A stretch of DNA of 64,000 bases from the NCBI RefSeq assembly GCF_019311235.1, contig NZ_JAHWDF010000003.1, positions 204,239 to 268,238 of the forward strand, in the 5' to 3' direction. Below the pieces are notes generated by a model, which saw only the letters and a program-made list of their open reading frames with translations, did not search any database and was not told the DNA's origin. Origin of the DNA: Mesonia aestuariivivens (GTDB lineage Bacteria; Bacteroidota; Bacteroidia; Flavobacteriales; Flavobacteriaceae). The translations under genes were made by a program, and so were the position numbers. This document shows, piece after piece, positions 38,553 to 47,049 of the stretch; the first letter of the stretch is position 1, and each line of letters begins with the position of its first letter.

Positions 38553-39668
38553 ATGAAATTAAATATAGCAGTATTACCTGGAGACGGGATTGGTCCAGAA
38601 ATTACCAAGCAATCGGTTAAAGTTTTAAAAGCCATTGCGGAGCGTTTTGATCATAAATTTTTATTTGAAGAAGCAGTGGTTGGCGCCGCAGCTATCTATA
38701 AAACTAAAAATCCGTTACCAGAAACCACGATAGAGTTATGCAAAAAATCTGATGCGGTTTTGTTTGGTGCGATTGGTGACCCTAAGTATGACAGCAATCC
38801 TTCGGCTAAAGTGCGACCCGAACAAGGTTTACTGAAGCTAAGAAAAGACTTGGGCTTGTTTGCTAACATTAGACCTGTGCGTGCTTTTGAACGTTTAATA
38901 AAACATTCGCCTTTGCGCCCAGAACGAATTGAAGGTGCAGATATGGTGATTTATCGCGAATTAACTGGTGGCATTTATTTTGGAAAAAAAACCTTGAGTG
39001 AAGATGCCCAAGTAGCTTCTGATCTTTGTGTTTATTCTGCAGAAGAAATTACACGAATGGCACATTTGGCTTTTAAAGCGGCTCAAAAAAGAAGAAAAAA
39101 AGTCACCTTAGTAGATAAAGCTAATGTATTAGAAACTTCACGCTTATGGCGCAGAACGGTTAAAAAAATTGCTGAAGATTACCCCGAGGTAGAAGTAGAC
39201 TTTTTATATGTAGACAACGCCGCGATGCAAATGATTATTAACCCTAAACAGTTTGATGTTATTTTAACCGAAAATATGTTTGGCGATATTATATCTGACG
39301 AAGCAAGTGTAATTGGTGGTAGTATTGGTTTATTAGCTTCGGCTTCTGTAGGTAAAGAATATGCTTTGTTTGAGCCTATTCACGGTTCATACCCGCAAGC
39401 AGCAGGCAAAGGTATTGCCAACCCAATCGCTTCTATTCTTTCTGCGGCGATGTTGCTAGAACATTTCAATTTATTAGAAGAGGCTTCTGCTATACAAACA
39501 GCTGTAGATAAAAGTTTAGAAATGAATATTTGCACCAGTGATATTAGTAAAGAAAGCTCTTACTCTACTGAAAAAGTAGGCACCATTATTGAAAGTTTGA
39601 TTTTAAATAATGAAGATTTCAAGATTAATAGCAACAACCTAAGTTTAGGCCAAGCTACAATTATTTAA
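38553..39668 (+). CDS. leuB: 3-isopropylmalate dehydrogenase
   Basis: NAD-dependent oxidative decarboxylation of 3-isopropylmalate. The N-terminal LPGDGIGPEI, the substrate loop LRKDLGLFANIRPV, RELTGGIYFG and NMFGDIISDEASVIGGSIGLLASAS all match the family. The length of 371 residues is normal. It closes the leu operon and is followed by an intrinsic terminator. Confidence 0.97.
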   Translation: MKLNIAVLPGDGIGPEITKQSVKVLKAIAERFDHKFLFEEAVVGAAAIYKTKNPLPETTIELCKKSDAVLFGAIGDPKYDSNPSAKVRPEQGLLKLRKDLGLFANIRPVRAFERLIKHSPLRPERIEGADMVIYRELTGGIYFGKKTLSEDAQVASDLCVYSAEEITRMAHLAFKAAQKRRKKVTLVDKANVLETSRLWRRTVKKIAEDYPEVEVDFLYVDNAAMQMIINPKQFDVILTENMFGDIISDEASVIGGSIGLLASASVGKEYALFEPIHGSYPQAAGKGIANPIASILSAAMLLEHFNLLEEASAIQTAVDKSLEMNICTSDISKESSYSTEKVGTIIESLILNNEDFKINSNNLSLGQATII

Positions 39669-39711
39669 TTAGCCATTTTATTTTGACCGTAATACCCTAC
39701 GAGTTGAATAA

Positions 39712-39762
39712 TTTTGGCCTGCCCTATTCAATTAATTTTGAATTAAGTCGGGCCAATTTTTT
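39712..39762 (+). terminator. Intrinsic terminator after leuB
   Basis: TTGGCC (39714-39719) pairs with GGCCAA (39751-39756), with an inner TTCAA/TTGAA stem and a terminal T-run. Confidence 0.7.
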
Positions 39763-39862
39763 ATGCGCGACTTTACATAAAAATAAGAGCATAAACTATA
39801 TCGTTATTGAAATTTAATGTTATAATTGTAGTCTTTACAACTTTCTTCATACCATAACTATT

Positions 39863-41056
39863 TTGAAAAACATTATTTTATTATTACTAGCGCTAGTATT
39901 CAATACAACTCTATTCGCACAAATTAATTTTGAAAAGGGTTATATTTTGACCGAAAATGATCAAAGACTATCGGTTTTTATAAAAAATAAGGACTGGGAA
40001 TTTAATCCTACATCAATTGAGTACAAAACAACATTAGATGCTAAAAAAGAAAGTATTTAGATTGAAGATATAAAAGAATTTGCTATTGGTAATATTTCAA
40101 AATATATAAAAGCTACTGTAGATTTAGATAACTCTTCTTTAAATATAAAAAGATTAGATTACAATAAAAATGCTATTTTTAAACAAGTCACCTTATTACT
40201 AAAAGTACTTGTTGAAGGAGATGCTTCACTTTATAAATATAGGAATAACGATGATAGTAAGTTCTTTTTCAAAAAAGAAAACATTCCATACACACAGTTG
40301 ATTTATAAAAAGTATTATTATGAATCTAACTCTTATGTAAAAGAAAATAATCAATATCGTCAACAAATTTTCAATCAAGTGAATTGTGAAGATATTTCTT
40401 ATTCTCGAATTTCTAGCCTTCCTTATTTAGAGAATGATCTAATTAAATATTTCAAAAAATATAACATCTGTAAAAACCCTGAATATAAAAATAGTTTAAA
40501 TTCAGAAAAGAAAGATGCATTCAACCTATACTTAACTGCAGGTATAAATTCTTCTTCTTTAACTTTTGAAAATAGAAGCACTATTGATTTTGAAAACTCA
40601 ACATCTTTTAGAGTAGGAGCTGAAATAGAATATATATTACCATTTAACAATGACAAATGTTCTTTTTTATTCGAGACTTCTTATTCAACTTATAGTTCTA
40701 AAGTTAAAGTAGGAAAAACACTATTTAGTGCTTATGATTTGAATGATTACACCATTGATTATAATTATATAGATTTTGCAATTGGCTTAAGACATTACTT
40801 TTTTCTAAATGATAATTCAAAAATATTGGCAAATGTTGGTTATGTAGCTGCTTTAGATTTAAGCAATGATTCTAGGAGTCTAAAAACTAGTAAATCTGCT
40901 AGTTATATGTTTGGTATTGGTTACAAGTATTTAAACAAATATGGTATCGAAGCGAGGTATAATATTTCTAGAGAAATATTACATAAAAACAGCCCATTCA
41001 TTTCAGATTTTAAAACCTTTTCTATTATTTTTAGCTATAATTTATTTAATTACTGA
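39863..41056 (+). pseudogene. Outer-membrane barrel-like protein gene broken by an amber codon
   Basis: One reading frame of about 398 codons interrupted only by TAG at 40058-40060. A TTG start with a signal peptide (KNIILLLLALVFNTTLFAQ) opens the frame. After the stop, the frame is open through to the TAA at 41054-41056 with continuous protein-like sequence: KEFAIGNISKYIKATVDL, then Y-rich linker, then beta-strand repeats such as FRVGAEIEYILPFN and IDFAIGLRHYFFLND that suggest an eight-stranded barrel. The upstream part resembles similar small flavobacterial OM proteins. Unless TAG is read through, no full protein is made. A TAG at the end of the exchanger gene at 9506 shows TAG is a normal stop here. 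Confidence 0.75.
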
Positions 41057-41116
41057 AAAACTAACGTAATAAAATTATCTTTTTTAACTATTAGCAAGAT
41101 TATCAATAGTAATTAA

Positions 41117-41494
41117 TTAGTTCTTTTTCTTTTGCTGATAGCTAGAACGCGATTCTAGAATACTTGAAAAATTATCATCTGCCCAAGTTATTAAACCTGA
41201 AATATGAGGAACCAGACTTTTTCCTATATCTGTTAATTGATATTCAACACGAGGTGGTATTTCTGCAAATACTTTTCTACTTACTAAACCATCTGCCTCC
41301 AAATTTCTCAGAGTTACGGTTAGCATTTTCTGTGAAATATCTCCAATAACTCTATGCAACTCATTAAACCTCAGTTTCTGCTCTTCATTCAATACCAAAA
41401 TTACTAAGGTAGACCATTTATCTCCAAATCGATCCAAAATATTTCTCACTGGACATCTTTCCGATTTCAAGAATTTATCTTTTTTTTCTAACAT
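41117..41494 (-). CDS. HxlR family transcriptional regulator
   Basis: A 125-residue winged-helix regulator. The family signature is complete: RCPVRNILDRFGDKWSTLVILVL, then LHRVIGDISQKMLTVTLRNLEADGLVSR and the wing PPRVEYQLTDIGKSLVP. Cys14 corresponds to the conserved N-terminal Cys used by several HxlR members to sense oxidants or electrophiles. It is divergent from an NAD(P)-binding protein gene; such pairs usually reflect local control of the enzyme by the regulator. Confidence 0.93.
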   Translation of the reverse strand: MLEKKDKFLKSERCPVRNILDRFGDKWSTLVILVLNEEQKLRFNELHRVIGDISQKMLTVTLRNLEADGLVSRKVFAEIPPRVEYQLTDIGKSLVPHISGLITWADDNFSSILESRSSYQQKKKN

Positions 41495-41526
41495 ATAACT
41501 GTTTAATTTTCAGCAAAACTAACTTC

Positions 41527-41545
41527 AAAGTAATTATTATACTTT
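41527..41545. promoter_or_regulatory. Candidate HxlR operator
   Basis: Inverted repeat AAAGTA-N7-TACTTT (41527-41532 and 41540-41545). A second inverted repeat TTAC-N5-GTAA lies at 41590-41602, just after the promoter of the divergent gene. Both contain GTA/TAC half-sites of the kind seen in HxlR-family operators. Confidence 0.45.
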
Positions 41546-41556
41546 AGGGTAAGTTG

Positions 41557-41587
41557 TTGTTTAATTGATATTTACTAAATATCTTTG
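41557..41587 (+). promoter_or_regulatory. Promoter of the NAD(P)-binding protein gene
   Basis: TTG (41557-41559), 20-base spacer, perfect TATCTTTG (41580-41587), 41 bases before the ATG. Confidence 0.65.
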
Positions 41588-41628
41588 AGTTACCAAAAGT
41601 AAGTAACAAACTTAAATATATTAAAGTT

Positions 41629-42507
41629 ATGGAAGGAAAAATTTTAGTTACCGGCGCTACTGGTAATTTAGGAGGCTTAGTTATTGATAATTTATTAGAA
41701 AAAATAGAAGCCAATCAAATTGCAGCATTAGTTAGAGACACCAATAAAGCTAAAGAATTAAATGCAAAGGGAATAGATGTTCGAGAAGGAAACTATGATG
41801 ATGTCGCATCTTTAACAGAAGCCTTTAAAGGAATTGAAAAATTATATTTTGTGTCTGGCGGAGATTTAGAAAACCGACCTCAACAACACTTAAATGTGGT
41901 TGAAGCTGCAGAAAAAGCAGGCGTAAAGCACGTAATTTATACTAGTTTTGGGAGAAAAGATGAGTCTGAAAACTCTCCTATTTATCTAGTTGCTAAAGGA
42001 CATTTAGCTGCAGAAAATGCCTTGAAAAGTGCCAATTTAGATTATACCGTTTTAAAGCATAATTTATATATGGAGGTAATTCCGCTTTTTGCTGGTGAAA
42101 ATTTACTTGAAAGTAAAACAATATTTTTACCTGCTGAAGAAGGAAAAACAGGATTTATGGCTCGTAAAGATATGGCTAAAATTGCTGCGAAAATTTTAAC
42201 GAATTCAGGTCATGAAAATAAATTTTATGAAGTAAGCGGTACCAAAGCGTATACTTTCACTGAAGTAGCACAACTTATTTCTGAAGTTAGTGGTAAAGAA
42301 ATTAACTACGTTTCACCTTCTCCTGAAGAATTTGTAAAAACCCTACAAGGTTATGGTGTTCCTCAACCTGCTATAGATATTACATTGATGTTCGCACAAG
42401 GAACAGCTCAGGGAGAATTTAATAAAACTGCTTCAACCTATAAAGATCTTACCGGAAATGAACCTACCTCATTAAAAGAATTTTTAAAAGAAGTTTACGG
42501 CAAATAA
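41629..42507 (+). CDS. NmrA-like NAD(P)-binding Rossmann protein
   Basis: A 292-residue atypical short-chain dehydrogenase. The nucleotide-binding motif TGATGNLG lies at about residues 8-15, followed by LVRDTNKAKELNAKG and YTSFGRKDESE. It resembles the NmrA/QorB group of quinone reductase-like or redox-sensing proteins, which are often paired with HxlR regulators such as QorR. The substrate is unknown. It has a clear promoter and a terminator and appears monocistronic. Confidence 0.88.
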   Translation: MEGKILVTGATGNLGGLVIDNLLEKIEANQIAALVRDTNKAKELNAKGIDVREGNYDDVASLTEAFKGIEKLYFVSGGDLENRPQQHLNVVEAAEKAGVKHVIYTSFGRKDESENSPIYLVAKGHLAAENALKSANLDYTVLKHNLYMEVIPLFAGENLLESKTIFLPAEEGKTGFMARKDMAKIAAKILTNSGHENKFYEVSGTKAYTFTEVAQLISEVSGKEINYVSPSPEEFVKTLQGYGVPQPAIDITLMFAQGTAQGEFNKTASTYKDLTGNEPTSLKEFLKEVYGK

Positions 42508-42526
42508 TTAAATTTCTTTGAATAAT

Positions 42527-42559
42527 AAAAAAGGCTTTCAATTAAATTGAAGGCCTTTT
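42527..42559. terminator. Bidirectional terminator
   Basis: AAAAAGGC and GCCTTTTC arms with an inner TTCAATT/AATTGAA stem. It serves the NmrA-like gene and the convergent S24 regulator gene. Confidence 0.78.
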
Positions 42560-42564
42560 CTAAT

Positions 42565-43326
42565 TTATTGCTTAAAAGAATTTAATTGCGCTTTTAGCTC
42601 TTCCATCGATGCTTGTAATTGGCGTAGCATACTGTTCTCAGAATTGGCATCTAAACTAAAGGTTAATTTACTTGTTACCTGCCAAAGCTCCTGAATATCA
42701 GAAACATTTACATCAAAAGGAGCATATTCTGTATTTAAAGAAACTAACCTAATTTTTGTAAGGTCTGAAAGTTTATGTAATTTTTTCACCACTACCGTAT
42801 CGTACATCACCACCACGTAAATTTTATGATCACTAGCTTCTGATAAGCTAGGAATCGCTTTTGCTAACACCCAATCTTCAGGTTGTAAATTTGGTAACAT
42901 ACTGTCTCCTTCAACTTGAAAACCACGATAAGTTGCGTTTCTATATTGTGGAAGAGGAAAATCGAATGCTGGTAATTGACGGTACCAATCTACATCTTGT
43001 ATATTATGAGGATATCCTGCTGCTGCGCGTTGGTTTACCATCGTAATATTTTCATTATCTTCATTATCTACTGTTATTACTTTTGGCATCGTATCTATTT
43101 GATGCAATGCTAAATGCTTTTGATGACTTTTTCCAAACAGCCACAACGGGTTGATATTAAATTGCTTTAAAAGTTCCATCACAACAGTGCCAGAAAGCTT
43201 TGTTCTTCCACGTTCAATATCTGCGGTAGTATTTTTAACTCCAAGACGTTCTGCAAATTCAGCTTGCGTAAATTGATTCTCGTCTCGTATTTCCTTAAAA
43301 CGTTTTATTTCGATACCTAATTCCAT
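42565..43326 (-). CDS. XRE/S24 (LexA-like) transcriptional regulator
   Basis: A 253-residue regulator with an N-terminal helix-turn-helix (IKRFKEIRDENQFTQAEFAERLGV) and a C-terminal S24 peptidase domain. The catalytic Ser142 lies in FQVEGDSMLPNL and a Lys at 181 or 182 in VVVKKLHK. A likely self-cleavage site, Ala103-Gly104 (RAAAGYP), precedes the peptidase domain, as in LexA and phage repressors. A coiled C-terminal tail (about 225-253) is extra. It is divergent from a radical SAM repair gene across 104 bases rich in GGAwwAAwyC-like motifs, so it probably represses both. Confidence 0.9.
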   Translation of the reverse strand: MELGIEIKRFKEIRDENQFTQAEFAERLGVKNTTADIERGRTKLSGTVVMELLKQFNINPLWLFGKSHQKHLALHQIDTMPKVITVDNEDNENITMVNQRAAAGYPHNIQDVDWYRQLPAFDFPLPQYRNATYRGFQVEGDSMLPNLQPEDWVLAKAIPSLSEASDHKIYVVVMYDTVVVKKLHKLSDLTKIRLVSLNTEYAPFDVNVSDIQELWQVTSKLTFSLDANSENSMLRQLQASMEELKAQLNSFKQ

Positions 43327-43330
43327 AGCG

Positions 43331-43419
43331 TAAAGTTAATAATTTAAGGAATAAATCCTAAATAATTTCAGGATTATTTCCGCAATAAAAGATTTAATCC
43401 ATAAATTTGTAATTATTCC
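43331..43419. promoter_or_regulatory. Operator cluster and divergent promoters
   Basis: Four copies of a GGAwwAAwyC-like motif: GGAATAAATCC at 43348-43358 (plus), and on the minus strand GGAAATAATCC at 43371-43381, GGATTAAATC at 43391-43400, GGAATAATT at 43411-43419. The first two form an inverted repeat. The rightward promoter has TTTC (43377-43380) and a perfect -7 TAAATTTG (43402-43409); a leftward -7 candidate TAACTTTA is at 43331-43338. Confidence 0.6.
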
Positions 43420-43430
43420 AATACAAACTT

Positions 43431-44717
43431 ATGGACTTTGACCGAATAAAAGAGAAATTGAATATATTGGCAGATGCTGCTAAATATGATGTGTCCTGCT
43501 CAAGTAGCGGAAGTAAAAGGCAGAATAAAAAAAAAGGTCTTGGCGATTCTAGTGGGATGGGTATTTGCCATAGTTATACAGAAGATGGGCGTTGTGTTTC
43601 TTTACTAAAAATATTACTCACTAATCACTGCATTTTTGATTGCGCATATTGTGTAACTCGAAAAAGTAACGACATTCAACGAGCGGCTTTTAAAGTGCAA
43701 GAAGTTGTCGATTTAACCATCAATTTTTATCGAAGAAATTATATTGAAGGGCTTTTTTTAAGTTCGGGTATTTTTAAAAGTCCAGATGCGACGATGGAAC
43801 GTTTGGTACAAGTGGCTAAAAAACTTCGCTTAGAAGAAAATTTTAACGGTTATATTCATTTAAAATCTATCCCAGGGGCGAGCGATGAATTGATGCATGA
43901 AGCCGGTTTATATGCCGATCGGCTGTCGGTTAACATAGAAATACCTACCCGAGAAGGCCTTAAATTATTGGCCCCAGATAAAGACAGAAAAGATTTTCTA
44001 CAACCAATGAATAAGATAAAGAACGAGATCATCAAGTACAAGTCTGAGAGAAAAATTATAAAAAGTACTCCAAAATTTGCTCCTGCTGGGCAAAGTACAC
44101 AAATGATTGTTGGCGCCACCAACGAGACCGATGCGCAAGTGATGTACACAGCAGCTTATTTCTATAAAAAATACCAGATGAAACGGGTTTATTATTCGGG
44201 TTATATTCCTGTAAGTTATGATGCTCGACTACCTTCTATAGGCACAGATGTTCCTCTATTAAGAGAAAACAGGCTATATCAAGCAGATTGGTTAATGCGT
44301 TTTTACGGTTTTTCTATTGAAGAGTTATTAAATAAAGATCACCCTAACCTAGACAGTGATGTAGACCCTAAATTAAGTTGGGCGCTTCGAAATTTACACT
44401 TATTTCCAGTAGATGTAAATAAAGCCGAAAAACAAATGTTGGCAAGAATACCCGGACTCGGAATGAAATCTGTCTACAAAATTTTAGGCGCTCGAAAATA
44501 TAGAAACTTAAATTGGGAGCATCTCAAAAAAATTGGGGTTGCCCTTAATAGAGCTAAATATTTTATGGTTTGCAATTCGGCTGAATGGCAGAAAAAAGAT
44601 TTATCGGCGATGAATATTAAAAGTCTTATTCTTCAAAATTCAAATAGCAAGTTTAGAAATACCTATAACAGTCAACTAAATTTGTTTGAGAAACAAGATG
44701 GATTAATTCAATACTAA
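43431..44717 (+). CDS. Radical SAM putative DNA modification/repair protein (TIGR03916-like)
   Basis: A 428-residue radical SAM enzyme. The [4Fe-4S] motif CxxxCxxC is Cys67, Cys71 and Cys74 in LTNHCIFDCAYCVTRKSND. The C-terminal third holds a helix-hairpin-helix DNA-binding segment (MLARIPGLGMKSVYKILGAR). This combination defines the family described as putative DNA modification or repair radical SAM proteins, which is normally encoded next to a TIGR03915-type protein, as here. The reaction is not known. It is divergent from an S24 regulator and is probably induced when that repressor is cleaved. Confidence 0.88.
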   Translation: MDFDRIKEKLNILADAAKYDVSCSSSGSKRQNKKKGLGDSSGMGICHSYTEDGRCVSLLKILLTNHCIFDCAYCVTRKSNDIQRAAFKVQEVVDLTINFYRRNYIEGLFLSSGIFKSPDATMERLVQVAKKLRLEENFNGYIHLKSIPGASDELMHEAGLYADRLSVNIEIPTREGLKLLAPDKDRKDFLQPMNKIKNEIIKYKSERKIIKSTPKFAPAGQSTQMIVGATNETDAQVMYTAAYFYKKYQMKRVYYSGYIPVSYDARLPSIGTDVPLLRENRLYQADWLMRFYGFSIEELLNKDHPNLDSDVDPKLSWALRNLHLFPVDVNKAEKQMLARIPGLGMKSVYKILGARKYRNLNWEHLKKIGVALNRAKYFMVCNSAEWQKKDLSAMNIKSLILQNSNSKFRNTYNSQLNLFEKQDGLIQY

Positions 44718-44725
44718 TAAGATGT

Positions 44726-45481
44726 ATGATTTTTATTTATGATGCCTCTTTTGAAGGTTTTCTTTCAGCAGTTTTTACCGCTTACGAATACAAATGTGAG
44801 CAACCTATAATTGTTAAAAAGGAAAAATTTATAGGTAATTTTTTTGAAGAAATAGAAGAAGTGATTACTTCTGAAGAAAAATCTAATCGGGTTTGGAAAA
44901 AGATTAAAGCTAAAGCGGGTTCTCGAGGAAGCCAGCAAATATATTGGGCTTTTTTAAGTGAACTCGATGAAATTGAAAATACTCTTTTTCAATATATTCA
45001 GCATGCCTTAGCTTCTTCAAAAGACATTACGAAAGACTATGCTCATCCTGCGGTTTTAAAAGTAGCTCAGACCGTTAAACAAGTTGGTCGTGAAAAACAC
45101 CGTATGGATGCTTTTGTAAGATTTAGAAAAACGAAAGATGCCATCTATTTCGCTACGGTTGAACCAGATTTTAATGTATTACCCTTAAATGCAAAGCATT
45201 TTAAAAACAGGTATTCCGATCAAAAATGGTGCATTTACGATCTAAAAAGGAATTACGGCATTTTTTACGATTTAGAAAAAGTAGAAGTGATTCAGTTAGA
45301 ACTCCCTGCTTCAATTTTAGATACATCGACTAACTTTTTCACCACAGAAGAAATTCAATTTCAACACCTCTGGAAAAATTATTTTGATAGCACCAATATT
45401 AAATCGCGAAAAAACACTAAGCTTCACCAACAACACGTCCCTAAACGGTATTGGAAATATTTAAGTGAAAAGTATTTATAA
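44726..45481 (+). CDS. TIGR03915-like putative DNA repair protein
   Basis: A 251-residue basic protein that starts MIFIYDASFEGFLSAVF and contains TVKQVGREKHRMDAFVRFRKTKD and IYDLKRNYGIFYDLE. These segments match the family labelled probable DNA metabolism protein (TIGR03915), the constant partner of the TIGR03916 radical SAM protein. It lies eight bases downstream and is surely cotranscribed. The biochemical role is unknown. It ends LHQQHVPKRYWKYLSEKYL, a conserved feature of this family. Confidence 0.85.
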   Translation: MIFIYDASFEGFLSAVFTAYEYKCEQPIIVKKEKFIGNFFEEIEEVITSEEKSNRVWKKIKAKAGSRGSQQIYWAFLSELDEIENTLFQYIQHALASSKDITKDYAHPAVLKVAQTVKQVGREKHRMDAFVRFRKTKDAIYFATVEPDFNVLPLNAKHFKNRYSDQKWCIYDLKRNYGIFYDLEKVEVIQLELPASILDTSTNFFTTEEIQFQHLWKNYFDSTNIKSRKNTKLHQQHVPKRYWKYLSEKYL

Positions 45482-45647
45482 TATTTTTCTATATAATTCA
45501 TTAAGAACTGTAACAAAATTAATTCATGAGCGTCTTATTAATAGTAATATTTTAGAATTTCATCAATTCTTGTATTTAAGTATCAAAAAAAAACGCCAAT
45601 ATTTAATTAGTTAAAAATTGTTCTCATTCATCAATCAAAAGGCGTTC

Positions 45648-45676
45648 AAGCTTAGCAAATTGCTAAGCTTTTTTTT
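45648..45676 (+). terminator. Terminator after the radical SAM operon
   Basis: AAGCTTAGC (45648-45656), five-base loop, GCTAAGCTT and a T-run. Confidence 0.75.
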
Positions 45677-45720
45677 CATTTAAGAGAGAGATCTTTTTCT
45701 GTTTTATTCAGAGTGAGAAG

Positions 45721-45756
45721 AAAAAATCCTCTTCAATTAAATTGAAAAGGATTTTT
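45721..45756. terminator. Bidirectional terminator after clpS
   Basis: AAAAAATCCTCTTCAATT and AATTGAAAAGGATTTTT pair with one mismatch; T-runs occur on both sides. Confidence 0.75.
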
Positions 45757-45798
45757 AGTTATTTATTAAAATTTATCTACTCTGTTAGAAGTGATAGC

Positions 45799-46074
45799 TT
45801 ATTGTATTTCTGCACTTAAACCTGCTTGTAATAATGCAGAGCAACGAGGTTCTAAATCTTCATAATCACCAGTTTTCACAGCACATTTTCCTTTATAATG
45901 AATTAGCATTGTACACTGTTCTGCTTGAAGTGGATCATGATCGCAAGCATCTATTAACATATCAATCACAAAATCAAACGTATTCACATCATCATTAAAA
46001 ACCACAATTTCATTTTGTTGAGACTCTTCTGTTTGAGTAAGTAACTTTTCTAAAACTTCTTCTTGCACACTCAT
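45799..46074 (-). CDS. clpS: ATP-dependent Clp protease adaptor ClpS
   Basis: A 91-residue adaptor that delivers N-degron substrates to the ClpAP-type protease. It retains the core motif VVFNDDVNTFDFVIDMLIDAC and the later EQCTMLIHYKGKCAVKTGD. The family binding-pocket region is recognisable (FNDDVNTF; the Asn-Asp pair contacts the N-degron). It lies 50 bases after prmA on the same strand. Confidence 0.93.
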   Translation of the reverse strand: MSVQEEVLEKLLTQTEESQQNEIVVFNDDVNTFDFVIDMLIDACDHDPLQAEQCTMLIHYKGKCAVKTGDYEDLEPRCSALLQAGLSAEIQ

Positions 46075-46124
46075 AGTTAAGATTTTAAATCCTTAAAATT
46101 AATAAACAAATTTCAAAAAATAAA

Positions 46125-46958
46125 TTATTTAACAAATTTGGCAGCCACCCAATTATCTCGTAGTAAGTGACTTTCATAAGTTAATCCTAATTTATCACAA
46201 GATTCTTTAATAATTGCTAGGTCTTCTTGATAAAAACCACTTAAAAATAATTTTCCGTTAGGATTTAGACAATTCACATACGTTGCCATATCATTTAACA
46301 GAATATTTCGGTTAATGTTGGCGATAATCGCGTCGTACTTTTTATTTTCTAAAAGACTAGCATCTCCTTCATAAGCCGTAATCTCTTTAGAGTTATTACG
46401 CTCAATGTTCTCCATAGTGTTTAGGTAACACCAATTATCTATATCTATTGCATCTAAGGGTTTTGCTCCTTTCATTTCTGCCAAGATAGCCAAGACACCT
46501 GTTCCGCAGCCCATGTCTAATACTTTTTGATTCTGCCAATCTTCTTTTAAAATATGCTGAATCATCATATGTGTAGTAGCATGATGACCAGTACCAAAAG
46601 ACATTTTAGGTTCAATAACGATATCAAACTTGGTTTCTAATTTAGGGTGAAACGGCGCACGTACTTGACAAAGATCATCTACTAGGATAGGTGAAAAATT
46701 TTTCTCCCATTCTTCGTTCCAGTTTACTTGCTCGATATCTTCTGATGTATAAGAAATCTGAAATTCGTTAGAATTTAAAACATGAATATCTTTTAGTAAG
46801 CCTTCTTGATAATCTTCGATTTGTATAAATGCTTGCAAACCAGTTTCGGTTTCTACAAAACTTTCGAAACCTAATTCACCTAATTCTGCAATTAAAATTT
46901 CGGTGGCTGGTTGGACAGGTTCTACCGTAAAATAAAACCCTTTATAAGATGGTGTCAT
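46125..46958 (-). CDS. prmA: Ribosomal protein L11 methyltransferase
   Basis: SAM-dependent methyltransferase for L11. It has the N-terminal substrate-recognition domain (about residues 1-100) and a class I methyltransferase domain with the SAM loop VLDMGCGTGVLAILA, preceded by MSFGTGHHATTHMMI, and followed by IIANINRNILLNDM. The length of 277 residues fits the shorter Bacteroidota form. It is upstream of clpS and downstream of the tpiA terminator. Confidence 0.93.
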   Translation of the reverse strand: MTPSYKGFYFTVEPVQPATEILIAELGELGFESFVETETGLQAFIQIEDYQEGLLKDIHVLNSNEFQISYTSEDIEQVNWNEEWEKNFSPILVDDLCQVRAPFHPKLETKFDIVIEPKMSFGTGHHATTHMMIQHILKEDWQNQKVLDMGCGTGVLAILAEMKGAKPLDAIDIDNWCYLNTMENIERNNSKEITAYEGDASLLENKKYDAIIANINRNILLNDMATYVNCLNPNGKLFLSGFYQEDLAIIKESCDKLGLTYESHLLRDNWVAAKFVK

Positions 46959-47005
46959 TTTTTCTTTATTTGCGGCAAAAGTACGGAATATGAAAGTTTA
47001 AAATA

Positions 47006-47040
47006 GAAAAAAGCCTTGCTTAAATTAAAACAAGGCTTTG
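47006..47040 (-). terminator. Terminator of the tpiA operon
   Basis: Arms AAAGCCTTG (47010-47018) and CAAGGCTTT (47031-47039), followed on the minus strand by TTTCTATTTT. Confidence 0.7.
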
Positions 47041-47049
47041 GTGTTATTT

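Larger units (their letters stand above)
45482..45798. other. 317-base intergenic region with opposed terminator hairpins
   Basis: Between the repair operon and clpS. It holds a rightward terminator (45648-45676), a bidirectional hairpin (45721-45756), and on the minus strand an AACGCC (45641-45646)/GGCGTT (45592-45597) pair with a nine-T run that could end a short transcript. No protein-coding frame of note was found. Confidence 0.5.

Noticed and set aside
39863..41056. TAG read-through or recoding to explain the broken barrel gene
   Set aside because: The exchanger gene at 9506 ends with TAG followed by non-coding sequence, and the CotH pseudogene is broken by TAA as well as TAG. There is no sign of a suppressor tRNA or recoding element.
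45525..45554. A nine-codon frame rich in Ile, Leu and Val as a second leader peptide
   Set aside because: It is followed by no biosynthetic gene on the plus strand; the next plus-strand hairpin simply ends the repair operon.
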